DNA of 64,000 bases from assembly GCA_002077045.2 (NCBI GenBank), contig KZ111154.1:912023-976022 (forward strand), read 5' to 3'. The DNA comes from Rachicladosporium sp. CCFEE 5018. Its lineage: Eukaryota; Ascomycota; Dothideomycetes; Cladosporiales; Cladosporiaceae. Shown one piece after another: positions 33,967 through 44,182 of the stretch; within the stretch, counting starts at the first letter, position 1; every line of letters starts with the position of its first letter. The notes under the pieces are model-generated. The model worked only from the letters and a program-made list of their open reading frames with translations, did not search any database and was not told the origin of the DNA. A program made the translations under genes and the position numbers.

Positions 33967-34772
33967 CTACGAGTCCACAGCTGCGGGCGTGATCTTAGCA
34001 AAGTCCTTCACCGGCTGCTCCCTTGGCACCCGGTTACTCCTCAGCTGCTCCAACTTCTCTTCCTGTGCCTCATTGCTCTCCTTCTGGTACTTCGCGATCA
34101 GCTGGTCGATGTTCGCGCTGCCATGTCCAGCAGGCACATTGTAGGGCGAGCCAGTGTTGAAGATCCTGCGCGTCTCATAGTCAGCACATTGACATCACTC
34201 GAAGCCTCTTGCCATTCCTCTGCTCTCCGCGCGGGTTCCTCTTCGCTTCCTATGTCTCGTTCTTCGCCCCTTCGCTCCCGACTTCCGGCCCCCAAGTCGT
34301 ATCCGCCTAACGTAGCTAGTAAATGCAAGGAACTTACTCAGGAAACCTCAAATCCACATGCCTAACCGCCGCACTCGCCTCATTGAGAAACAACACCCGA
34401 TCACTCGCCGCCTGCTCGATCATCTGCGTATGCACATCGTTCCGCTGTGCCCACTTCTCCTCATACCCATTGTAAGTATCCGTGATCAGCCGCGTAATTG
34501 AAGATGTATCGTAGGACCCGGCGCCGGTGTAGTTGAGTGTGAGGAAGAGGATGGGGATTGCGGTGAGGGTGATGTAGAAACCGGCCTGGGTGTACAGGAA
34601 GGGTTAGTGGGAGGGCAGGGGAGGAGGGGAGAGGGAGACGAACGCCGAAGGACTCGTTGACTGGGGTGCTGGGCGGGTGGGAGGAGTGGGAGTCGAAGCG
34701 GCGGTGGGGCTGGCGGAGAGGTTGGCGGAACTGGCGCGCAGTCCGGGGGACTGCTCTTCGTATCGAGTGCAT
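33967..34772 (-). CDS. NADH:ubiquinone oxidoreductase 17.8 kDa-type subunit, copy A
   Basis: An accessory subunit of mitochondrial complex I, as annotated in many filamentous fungi. Exons 34644-34772, 34338-34585 and 33967-34165 join to 191 aa. The N-terminus is an Arg-rich, acid-free presequence (MHSIRRAVPRTARQFRQ). A single helix follows at about residues 45-62 (GFYITLTAIPILFLTLNY), then a tail with QRNDVHTQMIEQAASDRVLFLNE, DLRFPEIFNTGSPYNVPAGHGSA and a Glu/Lys-rich coiled segment. Intron 1 has a GTTCGT donor. Intron 2 is 172 nt with a GTGCTGACT branch. It converges on COA3, so two mitochondrial respiration genes are adjacent. Confidence 0.87.
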
Positions 34773-35172
34773 TGTGTGTATGGTGAGAAGTAGTGAGGTT
34801 CTGCGCGCATTGGACATGGAGCTCGTTGTGGTGCTGTGCTGTCGAACGCTCGCTTACAGCGGGAATGTCCGGAAGTCTGTTTTGCGACTTCACTGCACGT
34901 CTGCTGAGTCCTGAGAATCAGTATGTGCACATGATGTGTGGGTGCAGCTAATGGTATTTTTTCACGCTTCCATACTGCTATCGAGTTTTAGGGCTGTCTT
35001 CTGTAGCGCAGTGTCTGCAGCAGTGCTGTGCTCGGGCCTCAACACGAGCAGCTAAGCTGTCCCACGCCCACGGTAGTCAAATAGCCATCGATCAAGGCCG
35101 CATGTAGCTCCGCTTGCCGCACAAAGCCTCTCGTCCACAAGCCTTCCGTTCGTACGATCTCAGGCCGTCCCT
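34773..35172. other. Intergenic region
   Basis: Upstream of the minus-strand complex I gene and downstream of the small protein gene. It is nearly identical to 45603-46001 from about 34840 on. No gene was seen. Confidence 0.5.
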
Positions 35173-35689
35173 TCACGCGTCTCCTACCGCATCATCGAAG
35201 TGAGAGTGAGCGACAAATTCGCCGCCCTCCTCGCCCTCCTCTCCAGCCTCTCCACCCTCATCATCAGAGGTCTTCTCCTGCTTGACCGGGTCGCCCTTCT
35301 TGTTCCTAACATACTTCTTCTGCTTCTTTGCCGGCGTCGGGCTCGCCTCGTCGTCCTCCTCGCCATCAGCAGCAGCCTGCACCTTTCTGCCCGTCGATGC
35401 ACGTTAGCACTGCTGCAAATTCATGGGTAATGCCAGACTCACCGCGCTTCTTGCCACTCTTCGGCGTAGCAGTCTCTCCATTTCCCTCCTTCGTAAGTAG
35501 CTCAGCAGCCTTCTTCTTCGGCTCACGGAACTTGTGCTGCAGAGCCGTGGCCGTAGAGCCGACGGCCGCAGCCATGAACTCGTAGTCGGCGTTGCATAAG
35601 GTGCCGGCCTTTTTCTGAAAGACGGCGAGGAGGGCGACGAAGAGGTCGCTGGAGTAGGTCTTCTCGGCGGTGGCGGTGTCTTTGGCCAT
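35173..35689 (-). CDS. Small basic/acidic protein, copy A (splice acceptor lost)
   Basis: Exon 1 (35443-35689) starts MAKD and encodes a compact helical segment of about 70 residues followed by TPKSGKKRG. By alignment with the intact copy at 46002-46521, exon 2 should start at 35390 (GRKVQAAADGEEDDEAS...) and end at 35173 with a Lys-rich KKQKKYVRNKKGD block and an acidic tail. The expected acceptor AG is GG here. The next AG downstream would shift exon 2 into a long arginine-rich frame, and an upstream AG leads to an early stop. So this copy probably makes a protein with an altered C-terminus or none. No family was recognised. The helix-plus-basic-block layout suggests a nuclear or nucleic-acid-binding protein, which is only an inference. 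Confidence 0.65.
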
Positions 35690-36575
35690 TGTAACTGTTT
35701 GGTTGAGTGTGATGATGTGTGTAAGGGTAGTAGTGGGTAGTCTTGGGTTGAGGCAATATTGTAGTGGTTGTCGAGGAAGTGGTGGAAGTGAACTGCGGTC
35801 GAGGTAGAAGTAGTCGCAGAGCAGGCTGCCAGGCAAGCCCACATCGCTGCGCTTCGGTTGCTTTCCTTTCACGTGCAAGGTGCTGGGCAGACTGGAGTGA
35901 GCGCACCTCGTCCGACCCTACCATACAAATTTGTATGAGCACGCCGGGCGACGAGCAGTGTCGCGTCCTCACTTGCATCCATCACTCAAAAATTTGGCAA
36001 TGTTGGTGCGATTGTTCGGCCTCCTGAGCGCAAGGTGAGCGAGCAGAAGCTTGAGGAGCCCATTACTCCTTCCTGATTTGCAAGACTTCGGCGTCGAGCT
36101 AGGGTTTGTTCAGTATCAGGGTTCGCATGACCACCTACCATTCACGGACACTGAGATGACGGGTCAACATACATCTGAGAGTTTCCATTCTACTCACTCT
36201 AGCTCCGAAGCCCAATAGACACCCAATCACCCCATCTCATTCACTCGATCAGCAGCAGCCAGCTGCAGGGGTATAAGCGAGCGCTCCCATCAACATCATC
36301 CCGCGAAGAACGCCCACCCTCCCAAAGTTCAATTCACATTCTCTCCCGTAACGCCTTCTCGGGCTGTGAAGCCGCCATCTCCATCCTCCTTCCCAATGTA
36401 CTATTCCCTCAGTTGCGTTCGCGCATCATGAACATCGTAGCGCGGCAAGTAGAGAATACTTATTCTCAGTCGTGTCCAAGCCTCCATTGTCACGAGCTCC
36501 AGAGGCTCTGTCGTTCGGGTTGAGAAGTGCGCTGTCCATGACTGGCGAGGCTTCACAAACTGGAAAGCGGCGCAC
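35690..36575. other. Intergenic region, small protein to HAP2
   Basis: Upstream of the minus-strand small protein gene and 3' of HAP2. The first 100 bp differ strongly from 46522-46620. The remainder, from about 35790, is well conserved. A plus-strand TATA-like GGGTATAAGC at about 36269 occurs in both copies but has no plus-strand ORF after it. Confidence 0.45.
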
Positions 36576-36767
36576 TCAACCGAATATGCTTTCCTGAGGC
36601 GGCTCAGGTGCAAGCAAGCGTAATGGTGAGTCTTGTCGAGGCTGACGGACACGCGGCTGGTACTTCTTCTTAGGAGCAGGCGCTTCGGATCCGTTACTCG
36701 AGCTCGTGGCTGTGGCTTTGGCTTTCGACTTGCGCTTGACCGGCAACGACACGTCCTTCGACATCTC
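36576..36767 (-). other. In-frame open extension after the HAP2 stop codon, copy A
   Basis: After the HAP2 TAG (36768-36770) the same frame stays open for 64 more codons: GAG, then ATG TCG AAG..., ending at a stop at 36576. The encoded segment is Lys/Ser/Pro-rich (VKRKSKAKATATSSSN, PKKKYQPRVRQPRQDSPLRLL) and ends PEPPQESIFG. The second copy has the same extension with a 6-nt in-frame deletion and no other change. It could be a stop-codon readthrough tail, a separate small ORF starting at the ATG at 36764, or 3' UTR that is open by chance. Confidence 0.35.
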
Positions 36768-37838
36768 CTAGATGTCGTCTTCAGCATCGCCGTCCTGATC
36801 CTCCTCGTCGCTAAGCCTCTTGACGTTCTTCCCTCCGCCGTTTTTCTTGCCGTTCATCTTTCGCTTGACATGCTCTGTGGCACTCCCGTTGATGGCAGCA
36901 AGATCCTCCGGAGTAAGATCTGAGAAGTTCGAGACGCCCTTTGCGTCCATCGCAGCGACTTCATCCGCAGTCAAGAACCTGCCACCCGGTCCCCGAGGTC
37001 TACGCATAGCATGATTGTGTCGGGACTCGTGCAGGTACGGCTTGCGGCCTTTACTCGTCAGTCGGAGTGCCTCCTCGAGCTTGCTGCGAGCCATGCGTCG
37101 CTTCAAGATACGGTGAAACTGCTTTGCGTTGACATACAACGGCGACTCTTCTGCCGTACCTGCAGGGGCTGCATCTGGCGATTGCTGCGTTGGCTGCTGT
37201 GGAGGAGCTGGCTGGGGTGGCTGCTGCACAGAGGGCCGAGGCGGTTGAATCATGGCTTGCGGTTGTTGAGAGGAAAGTGATGTCGGGACTTGCATCGCTT
37301 GTGACATCCGCCGCTGTTGCTGCATCTGTTGTTGCATCTGCGGAGGCATACTCACCGGCATAGATTGTGCGGGAGGCATGTTCATCTGGGATGACATACT
37401 ACCCGGCACGTGCATCTGTCCAGAGCGTGGTGATGGTGGACTCGGTCGCTGTAATCCAGATCCATCCTGTTTCAAGTGCTGCAGCCTCGGTGATGTTTGA
37501 TGCATCGGCCCAGACATGGGCATACCTGGCATCGAGTATGGCTGACCGAAGCCAGACGCTGCGGCCGTAGCTGCCATGGCGGCTTGTTGCTTCTGTGTCT
37601 GCGTGGTCTCCATCGGCATTGCGTACGGCTGCTGCATGCTGTACTGTTGACCAGGGTAGACCATGTGATTCATCATGCCAGTCTGTGCCATGGCCGGATC
37701 CTGAGGGTGCTGTCCAAAGTGAGGTTGCTGTTGCTGTTGACTGTGCAAGATGGGACTTGCTTGTTGTGGATGTTGTTGGTGAGGATGTTGTTGATGAGGA
37801 TAAGGTGGAGCTTGTTGATACTGCGAATAAGCCTCCAT
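36768..37838 (-). CDS. hapB: CCAAT-binding factor subunit HAP2/HapB (NF-YA), copy A
   Basis: The DNA-contacting NF-YA subunit of the heterotrimeric CCAAT-binding complex. Single exon, 356 aa from the ATG at 37838. The first 230 residues are a Gln/Pro/Met/His-rich activation-type region. The core domain spans about residues 231-290: ESPLYVNAKQFHRILKRRMAR binds the HAP3/HAP5 dimer, and RKPYLHESRHNHAMRRPRG with GGRFL is the DNA-recognition helix. The C-terminus is basic then acidic (KRLSDEEDQDGDAEDDI). Length and layout match Aspergillus HapB. The contig ends ten bases upstream of the start, so its promoter is seen only in contig 4. Confidence 0.96.
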   Translation of the reverse strand: MEAYSQYQQAPPYPHQQHPHQQHPQQASPILHSQQQQQPHFGQHPQDPAMAQTGMMNHMVYPGQQYSMQQPYAMPMETTQTQKQQAAMAATAAASGFGQPYSMPGMPMSGPMHQTSPRLQHLKQDGSGLQRPSPPSPRSGQMHVPGSMSSQMNMPPAQSMPVSMPPQMQQQMQQQRRMSQAMQVPTSLSSQQPQAMIQPPRPSVQQPPQPAPPQQPTQQSPDAAPAGTAEESPLYVNAKQFHRILKRRMARSKLEEALRLTSKGRKPYLHESRHNHAMRRPRGPGGRFLTADEVAAMDAKGVSNFSDLTPEDLAAINGSATEHVKRKMNGKKNGGGKNVKRLSDEEDQDGDAEDDI

Positions 37839-37848
37839 GATGTCGAAG

Positions 37849-37948
37849 NNNNNNNNNNNNNNNNNNNNNNNNNNNNNNNNNNNNNNNNNNNNNNNNNNNN
37901 NNNNNNNNNNNNNNNNNNNNNNNNNNNNNNNNNNNNNNNNNNNNNNNN
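37849..37948. other. Assembly gap (100 N), contig 3/contig 4
   Basis: Exactly 100 N. The sequence jumps from just upstream of HAP2 back to a position equivalent to 27097 inside the HET gene. That is about 10.7 kb backwards and not physically plausible for one haplotype. Confidence 0.95.
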
Positions 37949-39432
37949 AAAGATATCGGTATGCTTGGCAAACTACAGCAGAGCGCTTCGATCATCTCTT
38001 CGAAGCTTTGGAGCATCAAAAGTGGACGATTGTCAAAGTTCATGATGTTCGCGATGATCAGGGGAAGATCTTCCGGCTTACTTGTCGATCGTGCAGCAAG
38101 TTCGTTCCACACTGAGACAAAGCTGTGGTTCTGGCGAAAAGGGGACCATAGCGGCTTCCAGACTTTGGTCATCATGGAATGCAGGAATTTGCCGTCGAGC
38201 ATGCATTGCTGAGACAAGGAGTTTCCTTGTGACACTGTGCTTGCACGAGACTTCGTATCTTCCTGGGTCGTCGGCCCTGCTTGTGGCTTCGATCCTTCGG
38301 CGGAGATCGAATCTGCTCTTCCGCGCACACTATCGTCGATAACAGCTGTGACTTCGCATGCGCTTGCACTGACGACCAAAAGAGCATCCTTGAAAACTAT
38401 GGTAAGCGACAAAGGGAGCTGTCCTTCCTGGAACGTCCAGCTCCGAGACATCCACGCACTGCAGGCTATCCAAGCACACATTTCGTTGGGCGACATTTGC
38501 GTATAGTTCAGGCTCATCAGCTCAGCGTCCCACACCAAGCCCGTCTCAGCTCCTTTGTAGATGGACGCCAACTTGTCGATCTGTTCGGCTCGATGAAGTC
38601 GATCATTCTGCCCAACTGGAATGCACAGCGTATCTACCCAGAACAAGGCTCCTTTCTGGGATCTCGAGCGCGGAGACAGAGTTTCGAGTTCATTCAGAGT
38701 TATCCCCATGGATGCTGAAGAACGCGGAGACACGTCTTTGAGAGCGTTCAGCGTCACCTCCAGGCGTTTGATCTGACAAAGTGGAAGCGCGTTCTCGTGT
38801 GGATTGCCGAATCCATCAGCCCAAACATGCGAAAGTGCCGCGTATCGTAGTCCCTGACGACGTCGATGCACACACAGCTTGCGCGAAGATTCGTCTCCTT
38901 CGCTCACCGCAATCGAGATGAGTGGAATGTCGCCAGCGCGAATCGTATCGATAAGTTCTTGGTATGGAGTAGCCACCATTACACACTTGCATCCATCACT
39001 CGTGTGCCTTGGTTGATAGTTTGACAGGTCCACGTTAAAGGCAACGCATTCTGGCTCGTGTCTGCAGCGCTGGTGATCTTCCTGACGGCTGTGTGATCGC
39101 TCAAATTTTGACATGTAGACGAATGTGGCCAACGGGTAGGTTCTAGCAAAGTACTCGATACGATGGAAGCACCAGCCATTGGCGAGCATTCTAGCTTTGG
39201 CAACTTTTGTGTCTTGTCGGCTCGAGAAGTCGTCCAGACGGCGTTCAACATCGTTCCGATGGCTGGGCGGATCGTGTTGCCTGGCGTTGCTACGCCGTTT
39301 ACCAGTCCACTGTCGGCCCCAGAAAGCTCCTACATTGCCTAATTCAATATCTACGTCTCCAGACGAGGTGGTGGGGCGGCCAGCCAACTCCTGACATCGT
39401 CCTGCTCGTGGCGTGGGCGACAGGCTCGGCAT
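37949..39432 (-). CDS. HET-domain protein, 5' part, copy B (3' end lost at gap)
   Basis: An intact reading frame from the ATG at 39432 for 494 codons to the gap. It has a hydrophilic N-terminus and a Cys/His-rich segment at about residues 120-150 (HQRCRHEPEC ... DGCKC), as in many fungal HET proteins. The HET domain follows: IPLISIAVSEGDESS, YAALSHVWADG (197-207), ALFWVDTLCIPVG, ASIYKGAETGLVWDAEL and SAWMSRSWTFQEGQLPL. The missing C-terminal part, including two membrane helices, is in 13118-13704 of the same presumed haplotype. HET proteins trigger cell death or growth arrest on contact with a non-self partner; the partner here is unknown. Confidence 0.88.
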
Positions 39433-40235
39433 GACTGATCATGACCTTTGGCATGATCCATGGTTGGACAGAAGGATGGAGGTAGATCTGACATTATCAA
39501 TGCGGTCAACTTGGCTCAGCCTTGCACAAAGGCGTTTGAGGCGTTCAGAACCGCATTGTGGTGGCGCAGCCTCGTCTGCAATGGTTATTTCGGATCGTTT
39601 GGATACGGTGTTCACTACTCTAGCGACTGAGATACCATTGACCCCGAAGACTCTGTGCCCAAGTGCTGATCAATCAACGAGGCATCAGTCTGGTATTGTC
39701 AATAATGTGAAGTCGACGCGTGCTGTTTCGGGCTCGCTGTGGAATCCTGCGGGACACTATTGCTCTGGGAGCAGGTGACAAGATGTTGGAATGAATGAAG
39801 GGAGAGGGGCAATCTTCGAAAGACACAGTAGATCAGGAAATACTCCTCAACATTAGTATGGTGCCTACGAGTCCCTCATCGGATGGGAGATGGCTGGGCT
39901 GTGGGCTTTAGGAAAGCAATCGTGATCAGTCACATCCCGTCCCTGTGCAGCCATTACGGACGCGAGACGGCCAATGAGAAGTCTCCAGTAGTTGAACAGC
40001 GACTGATCTGCGTGACAGCATATCGCGTTGTATAAGGCAAGGTGGCGTGCGAGAGAAAGCTAGGTAACTAGGAAATGTACGTCGGCGTAGCCAGATGCCC
40101 CTCGTTAAAGACCCCCACGCACTAGACGTCGTTACCCACCACCTCTCATCATAAATTAGCAGCCATATGATCACTGATATAGCTGTAGCAACGTATGTAG
40201 CCTCGCCACTTGTCTACTCTACACTCCCCGCGATC
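39433..40235. other. Divergent promoter region, copy B
   Basis: Counterpart of 28582-29384. No gene was seen. Confidence 0.5.
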
Positions 40236-41256
40236 ATGACCGCCGCCTCCCCCGCCTCCCAAGACCTCTCCGCCCTCGACGCCGACCCCCGTCTCTTCCT
40301 CTACACGTCCCTCACAGCCGGCAGCTCGCACATCATAACCGCCACCTCGCGCCTCGAAACAATCCTCAACGCCAATCGCATACCCTTCACAGCCATAGAC
40401 ACCGCCACAGACGAGAAGGCGCGAAGATTATGGGGTCGACGGGCGGGGAATAAGAAGTTGCCTGGACTAGTGAAGGAGGGTTTCGTGCTTGGGGTGTGTG
40501 AGTTCGCGTGACTGCTACGTGAAATGGAGTGTTGTATCTGACAGAGCATGACAGGATCTAGAGCAGATTGAGGAGTGGAATGAGTATGGCGAGTTGAAGG
40601 AGAATATCGGACCTGTGCCACCTGCAGCTGGTCCTGCACCTGCGCCATCACTTCTTAACAACCCTGGAGCTGTAGGAGATATGGGCATGGGTCGAGGCAA
40701 GATCCCTCTCCCAAGACCAGGCATAGATGACTCGAAAATGCGGCCGTTGCCTGGGGCGGCTGAGATCAAAGCTCGCAATGCTCCGAAGGCTGAGCCTGCG
40801 ACTGAAGCTGAGACGAAGCCAGCGAGTGACGAGAACGCAAAGCCGGAGACTTCGGGCGCAGCACCAGCGGAGAAGGAGCAGAGTATCAATCCCGCGAAAG
40901 CATTGCTCGGCGAACAAAGTAACGCGAAGTACGACCATCTCAGCGCGCCAGCAAGTGCAATGCAATCTGGGAATGCAACGCCGGCTGCTGCGAAGGAGGA
41001 TGCCGAGGAGTGCGACGATGCAACGGAGGAGGCTAGTGAAGGGAAAGAGAGCAAGACTGCGGCCGAATCAGATGTGAGTGAGACGAAGGTTGCCTCGTTG
41101 CCAGCGAAGAATGCGGACGACGAGGATGAGGAGGAGGAAGATGAGGAGGAAAGTGCAGCGAAGGGCGTCCAGGATCTACAGCTCGGCGAGGGCAAGAAAG
41201 CGAACGAGCAGGCGGCGAAGGAGCCGGAAGACGCAGGGACGAGTGTGGAGGATTGA
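40236..41256 (+). CDS. SH3BGR-like thioredoxin-fold protein with acidic tail, copy B
   Basis: Homeolog of 29385-30405 with exons 40236-40493 and 40555-41256, also 319 aa. The fold region differs at only a few positions (for example LKANRIPF versus LNANRIPF). The linker has several substitutions (APKAEPATEAETK versus ASKAEPAPKAETK) and the acidic tail is unchanged. Splice sites are the same. In this copy the earlier AG inside the intron (ACAGAGC) would also lead to an early stop, supporting the second acceptor. Confidence 0.82.
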
Positions 41257-41435
41257 GTGCGATAGCATTGTGTAGCGCAGTCTCGTAATGATACCATTGG
41301 CCAGGAGCAAATCTGTCGTCTTGCATGGCTGCACTGTACATCTTCTACATAGCGATTATGCACGTTTCCAAGAGATCTCCAACCATGGAGATTAGCGAAG
41401 CATGTCTAGCAACTCTTCGCCACTCTCTCTCGGCA

Positions 41436-43739
41436 CTACGTAGCCTCCTCACGCTTCACCTCCCTCCCCACCTCTCCATTCGCCTCCGCTTTCGCTTCGC
41501 CACCAAGACCAGCATTCACCACATCCGGTCTCCACTTCCCCAGATGCTTTCCCGCTAATGCCCTCGCATCCTCTTTACTTCGCCAAAGACTCTCCAGAGA
41601 ATCCAGCGCCAGCTCCCGCACAGGTGGTCTGAACATAACCAGATACAGTAGCGCCTGTACAACCAGACCCACGCGTTCCGGATCGTCAGCCACTCGCTCT
41701 ATCCGCGGGAAGATACCGGCGGGGAGTGAAGGGATCTCGGACAGTAGCCTGATCAAGATTTTGTTATCTTTCGTGTCGAGATAAGGGATCAACGAATCCA
41801 GCAGCCGCAGCGTTAGGAGTGTGTAAGTGGGCGTCTGCTCCTCTGGCGGTGGTGTTGCATTACCAGTCCCATTCGACGCCTCAGGAGGGTGAGCGGCACG
41901 GTAAGCAAGGGTATCGCAGTACCACTCCTCACTTAGCCACGCAATAGCGACATTGATCCGTCGCCGGAAGTCTTCCATGATGTAGCTTAGCAGCGTTTCG
42001 CGAATGCGAGAGGAGAGGTTATGGGGTGGTGCTTTGATGAGGCTACGATCGCCGTTTTCTTGTTTCGCATCGGGGGAGTCGTCAGTAAGGCCGAAGGGTG
42101 CGCGCGTCGCGATCCGAGTGAGGAGCGTGATCCAGTGATCTCTGTCATGCGCCGTAGAAGCAGAGCGCGCAAAGCCTTTACTTACTTCAGCCTTCTTGCC
42201 AGGCTTGGCCTTAGCTTCCTCATCTAGGTCGCGGAGCGTGGAGAAGACTCGCACCAGAGCGGTCTTAGTGTACTCTTCCTTCTCAAAGTCGTCCATCGGA
42301 GGCGGGGCTGGGAGTTTGAATGGCCCGATAGCTATGCCCGGACCGGCGATGTCTTCCGGTGGCATCTGGTCGAGGCGATTCATGACCTGCTCTACGTCGC
42401 CTTCTTGGAAGGCGGAGGCTGGGTCGTAGTCGTCTTCGTCGTCTCCGAGTATCCCACGGGCTGCTGATCGTGCATCTGGGGGTGGCGGTCGGCTGAGGTT
42501 GAGAAGGCGCTCTGAGATGATCTTTGTTGCTGCGACGAACTTTGCAGGATCTATCGACGCCAGCAGGGGTGGTACAAGCTGGGCAACGTAGGGTAGGGGT
42601 ATTTGCTCGACGTGAAAGCTCGTCACTGCCCTATCGTTTGAGAGCGTGAAGAGCTGTGCCAAGGTCGATCCTGGTGGGATGTACGTCGGTATTGGTGGTG
42701 CGTGTTGTGCATTGCTCATGCCGTTGACTGTCGCTCCTTCAATGCGCTGCCGCTTGACATCATCCAGGTCATCTGTCGGCTCGTCCGATGCAGGACGCTT
42801 GAGCTGCTTCGTCTCTGTGAACGCTTGGGCAAGCAGAGCACGAAGTCGGTCGACATGCTGCATTATCCGTCCAGCCAGATTGTTCTGCGGGTTCCGCTTT
42901 ATGGCATTGAGCAAAAATGACATTTTAGTCCTCGTCATGCTCCGGACAGCGACCTTGTCCTTCCCTGATGCCGTCCCACTCGCCAGCTTCAGTGGATTGA
43001 AATTCAACACAGTCCCCAGTATCTTGCTCCCCACACTTGGCCGTCTCTGCACGATCGTAGCCAGCGCGTTCAGCGTCGCAGTCACCAATAGCGCATCCAC
43101 AGAGTTCTCCTGTAGTACGAACATCAGACGATCCAATAGCCCGCTCGCCTCAGCCTCCAGATTCCCGACCTTCAACACGCTATGCTCACTAGGCACAAGC
43201 GCAAGACTGATCTCATTCTGCTCCTGCCTCCTGGGGTCTGCGACTAAACCCGCAGTCTGCACCTGCACGACGATCGCCGCAAACTTGACACAGCAGATCT
43301 GCACTCCCGCAGGTCCAGCGTCCATGCGCCGTAGAATGCTGGACTTTATCGCGCCCATGGTCCCCCACATCTCCTCGTCTGAGGTATTCATCACGTGTCT
43401 GAAGACCAGCGGGTAGACACTAGCTGCGCATTGTACGGCGCTCTTGACCACTGCTGGGTCCTCCTCCTGCCCAAGCTCCAGCTTCCGACATAGGTAGCTT
43501 TTCAATGTGCTCATCACGCTGCTGCTGCCAATGACCTTCTCTTTCTGCTCTGCGCTGAACACTGGAGAGGCAAATGCCTCGGCGAGGAAGTCGGCACCCC
43601 ATCTTCGCTGCTCGACTGGAGTGGCACGTCCGACTACGGGCAGCACACCGGGTATGACTTGGGGGTAGATAGATGGGTCGCGGAGGCAGATGTCACGTGC
43701 GGAGCTCAGTTGCTTCACGACGTCCGCCGGCGAGCCCAT
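41436..43739 (-). CDS. PTA1: Pta1/symplekin, mRNA 3'-end processing factor, copy B
   Basis: Homeolog of 30585-32888 and also exactly 767 aa from the ATG at 43739. Differences are scattered and mostly conservative. The linker around DDVKRQR and the region before DHWITLLTRIATRAPFGL carry more changes than the HEAT-like N-terminal part. There are no frame-disrupting indels over 2.3 kb, so both copies appear functional. Confidence 0.87.
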   Translation of the reverse strand: MGSPADVVKQLSSARDICLRDPSIYPQVIPGVLPVVGRATPVEQRRWGADFLAEAFASPVFSAEQKEKVIGSSSVMSTLKSYLCRKLELGQEEDPAVVKSAVQCAASVYPLVFRHVMNTSDEEMWGTMGAIKSSILRRMDAGPAGVQICCVKFAAIVVQVQTAGLVADPRRQEQNEISLALVPSEHSVLKVGNLEAEASGLLDRLMFVLQENSVDALLVTATLNALATIVQRRPSVGSKILGTVLNFNPLKLASGTASGKDKVAVRSMTRTKMSFLLNAIKRNPQNNLAGRIMQHVDRLRALLAQAFTETKQLKRPASDEPTDDLDDVKRQRIEGATVNGMSNAQHAPPIPTYIPPGSTLAQLFTLSNDRAVTSFHVEQIPLPYVAQLVPPLLASIDPAKFVAATKIISERLLNLSRPPPPDARSAARGILGDDEDDYDPASAFQEGDVEQVMNRLDQMPPEDIAGPGIAIGPFKLPAPPPMDDFEKEEYTKTALVRVFSTLRDLDEEAKAKPGKKAEVSKGFARSASTAHDRDHWITLLTRIATRAPFGLTDDSPDAKQENGDRSLIKAPPHNLSSRIRETLLSYIMEDFRRRINVAIAWLSEEWYCDTLAYRAAHPPEASNGTGNATPPPEEQTPTYTLLTLRLLDSLIPYLDTKDNKILIRLLSEIPSLPAGIFPRIERVADDPERVGLVVQALLYLVMFRPPVRELALDSLESLWRSKEDARALAGKHLGKWRPDVVNAGLGGEAKAEANGEVGREVKREEAT

Positions 43740-44182
43740 GGTGGATTGCAACGACGACCCAGCGAGACGGCACACCCTCCTAGACGCTGGCAAGTAACAA
43801 TTACCAGCTCACTCGCTCAACGAAGCACGCTCAAAGCTCTACGGAAGGCAAGGGAAAGAAAGATCGGGTGTGCGACTGATCATGTCGGGGTGTGTCCTAG
43901 TGAGGTGTGGTCGACGTCGGTAGTGCACTCGCTGTCGTGGGAAGGTGACGAGTGGAAGCTTAGACGGAGGTGAAGAGGGAGAAAGGCGGGTCGGTCGAAG
44001 TATGTGCACGAGATACTAGGTAGTCAATAGTGAGGTCGAGATCCGGCATCGCGTTCTCTCGTCGCGCATGCGAAGCTTTCGGCCTAGTCCGGCGCTAGTA
44101 TGTCTCGCAGCACCAGTAGTCACTACACATTGAACGAGCAGATGATTGCGCCTACAGCCTCAAACCACTCATACTCGCCATC
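43740..44182. other. Divergent promoter region, PTA1/COA3, copy B
   Basis: Counterpart of 32889-33330. No gene was seen. Confidence 0.55.

Larger units (their letters stand above)
27097..37848. repeat. Copy A of the locus duplicated in 37949-48657
   Basis: Collinear with the first 10.7 kb of contig 4, from within the HET gene to just upstream of the HAP2 start codon. The contig ends ten bases upstream of the HAP2 ATG. Confidence 0.85.

Noticed and set aside
36257..36285. Plus-strand TATA-like box (GGGTATAAGC) conserved in both copies
   Set aside because: No plus-strand ORF or RNA signature follows; the whole segment is conserved, so the motif is not specifically preserved. An antisense transcript remains possible but unsupported.
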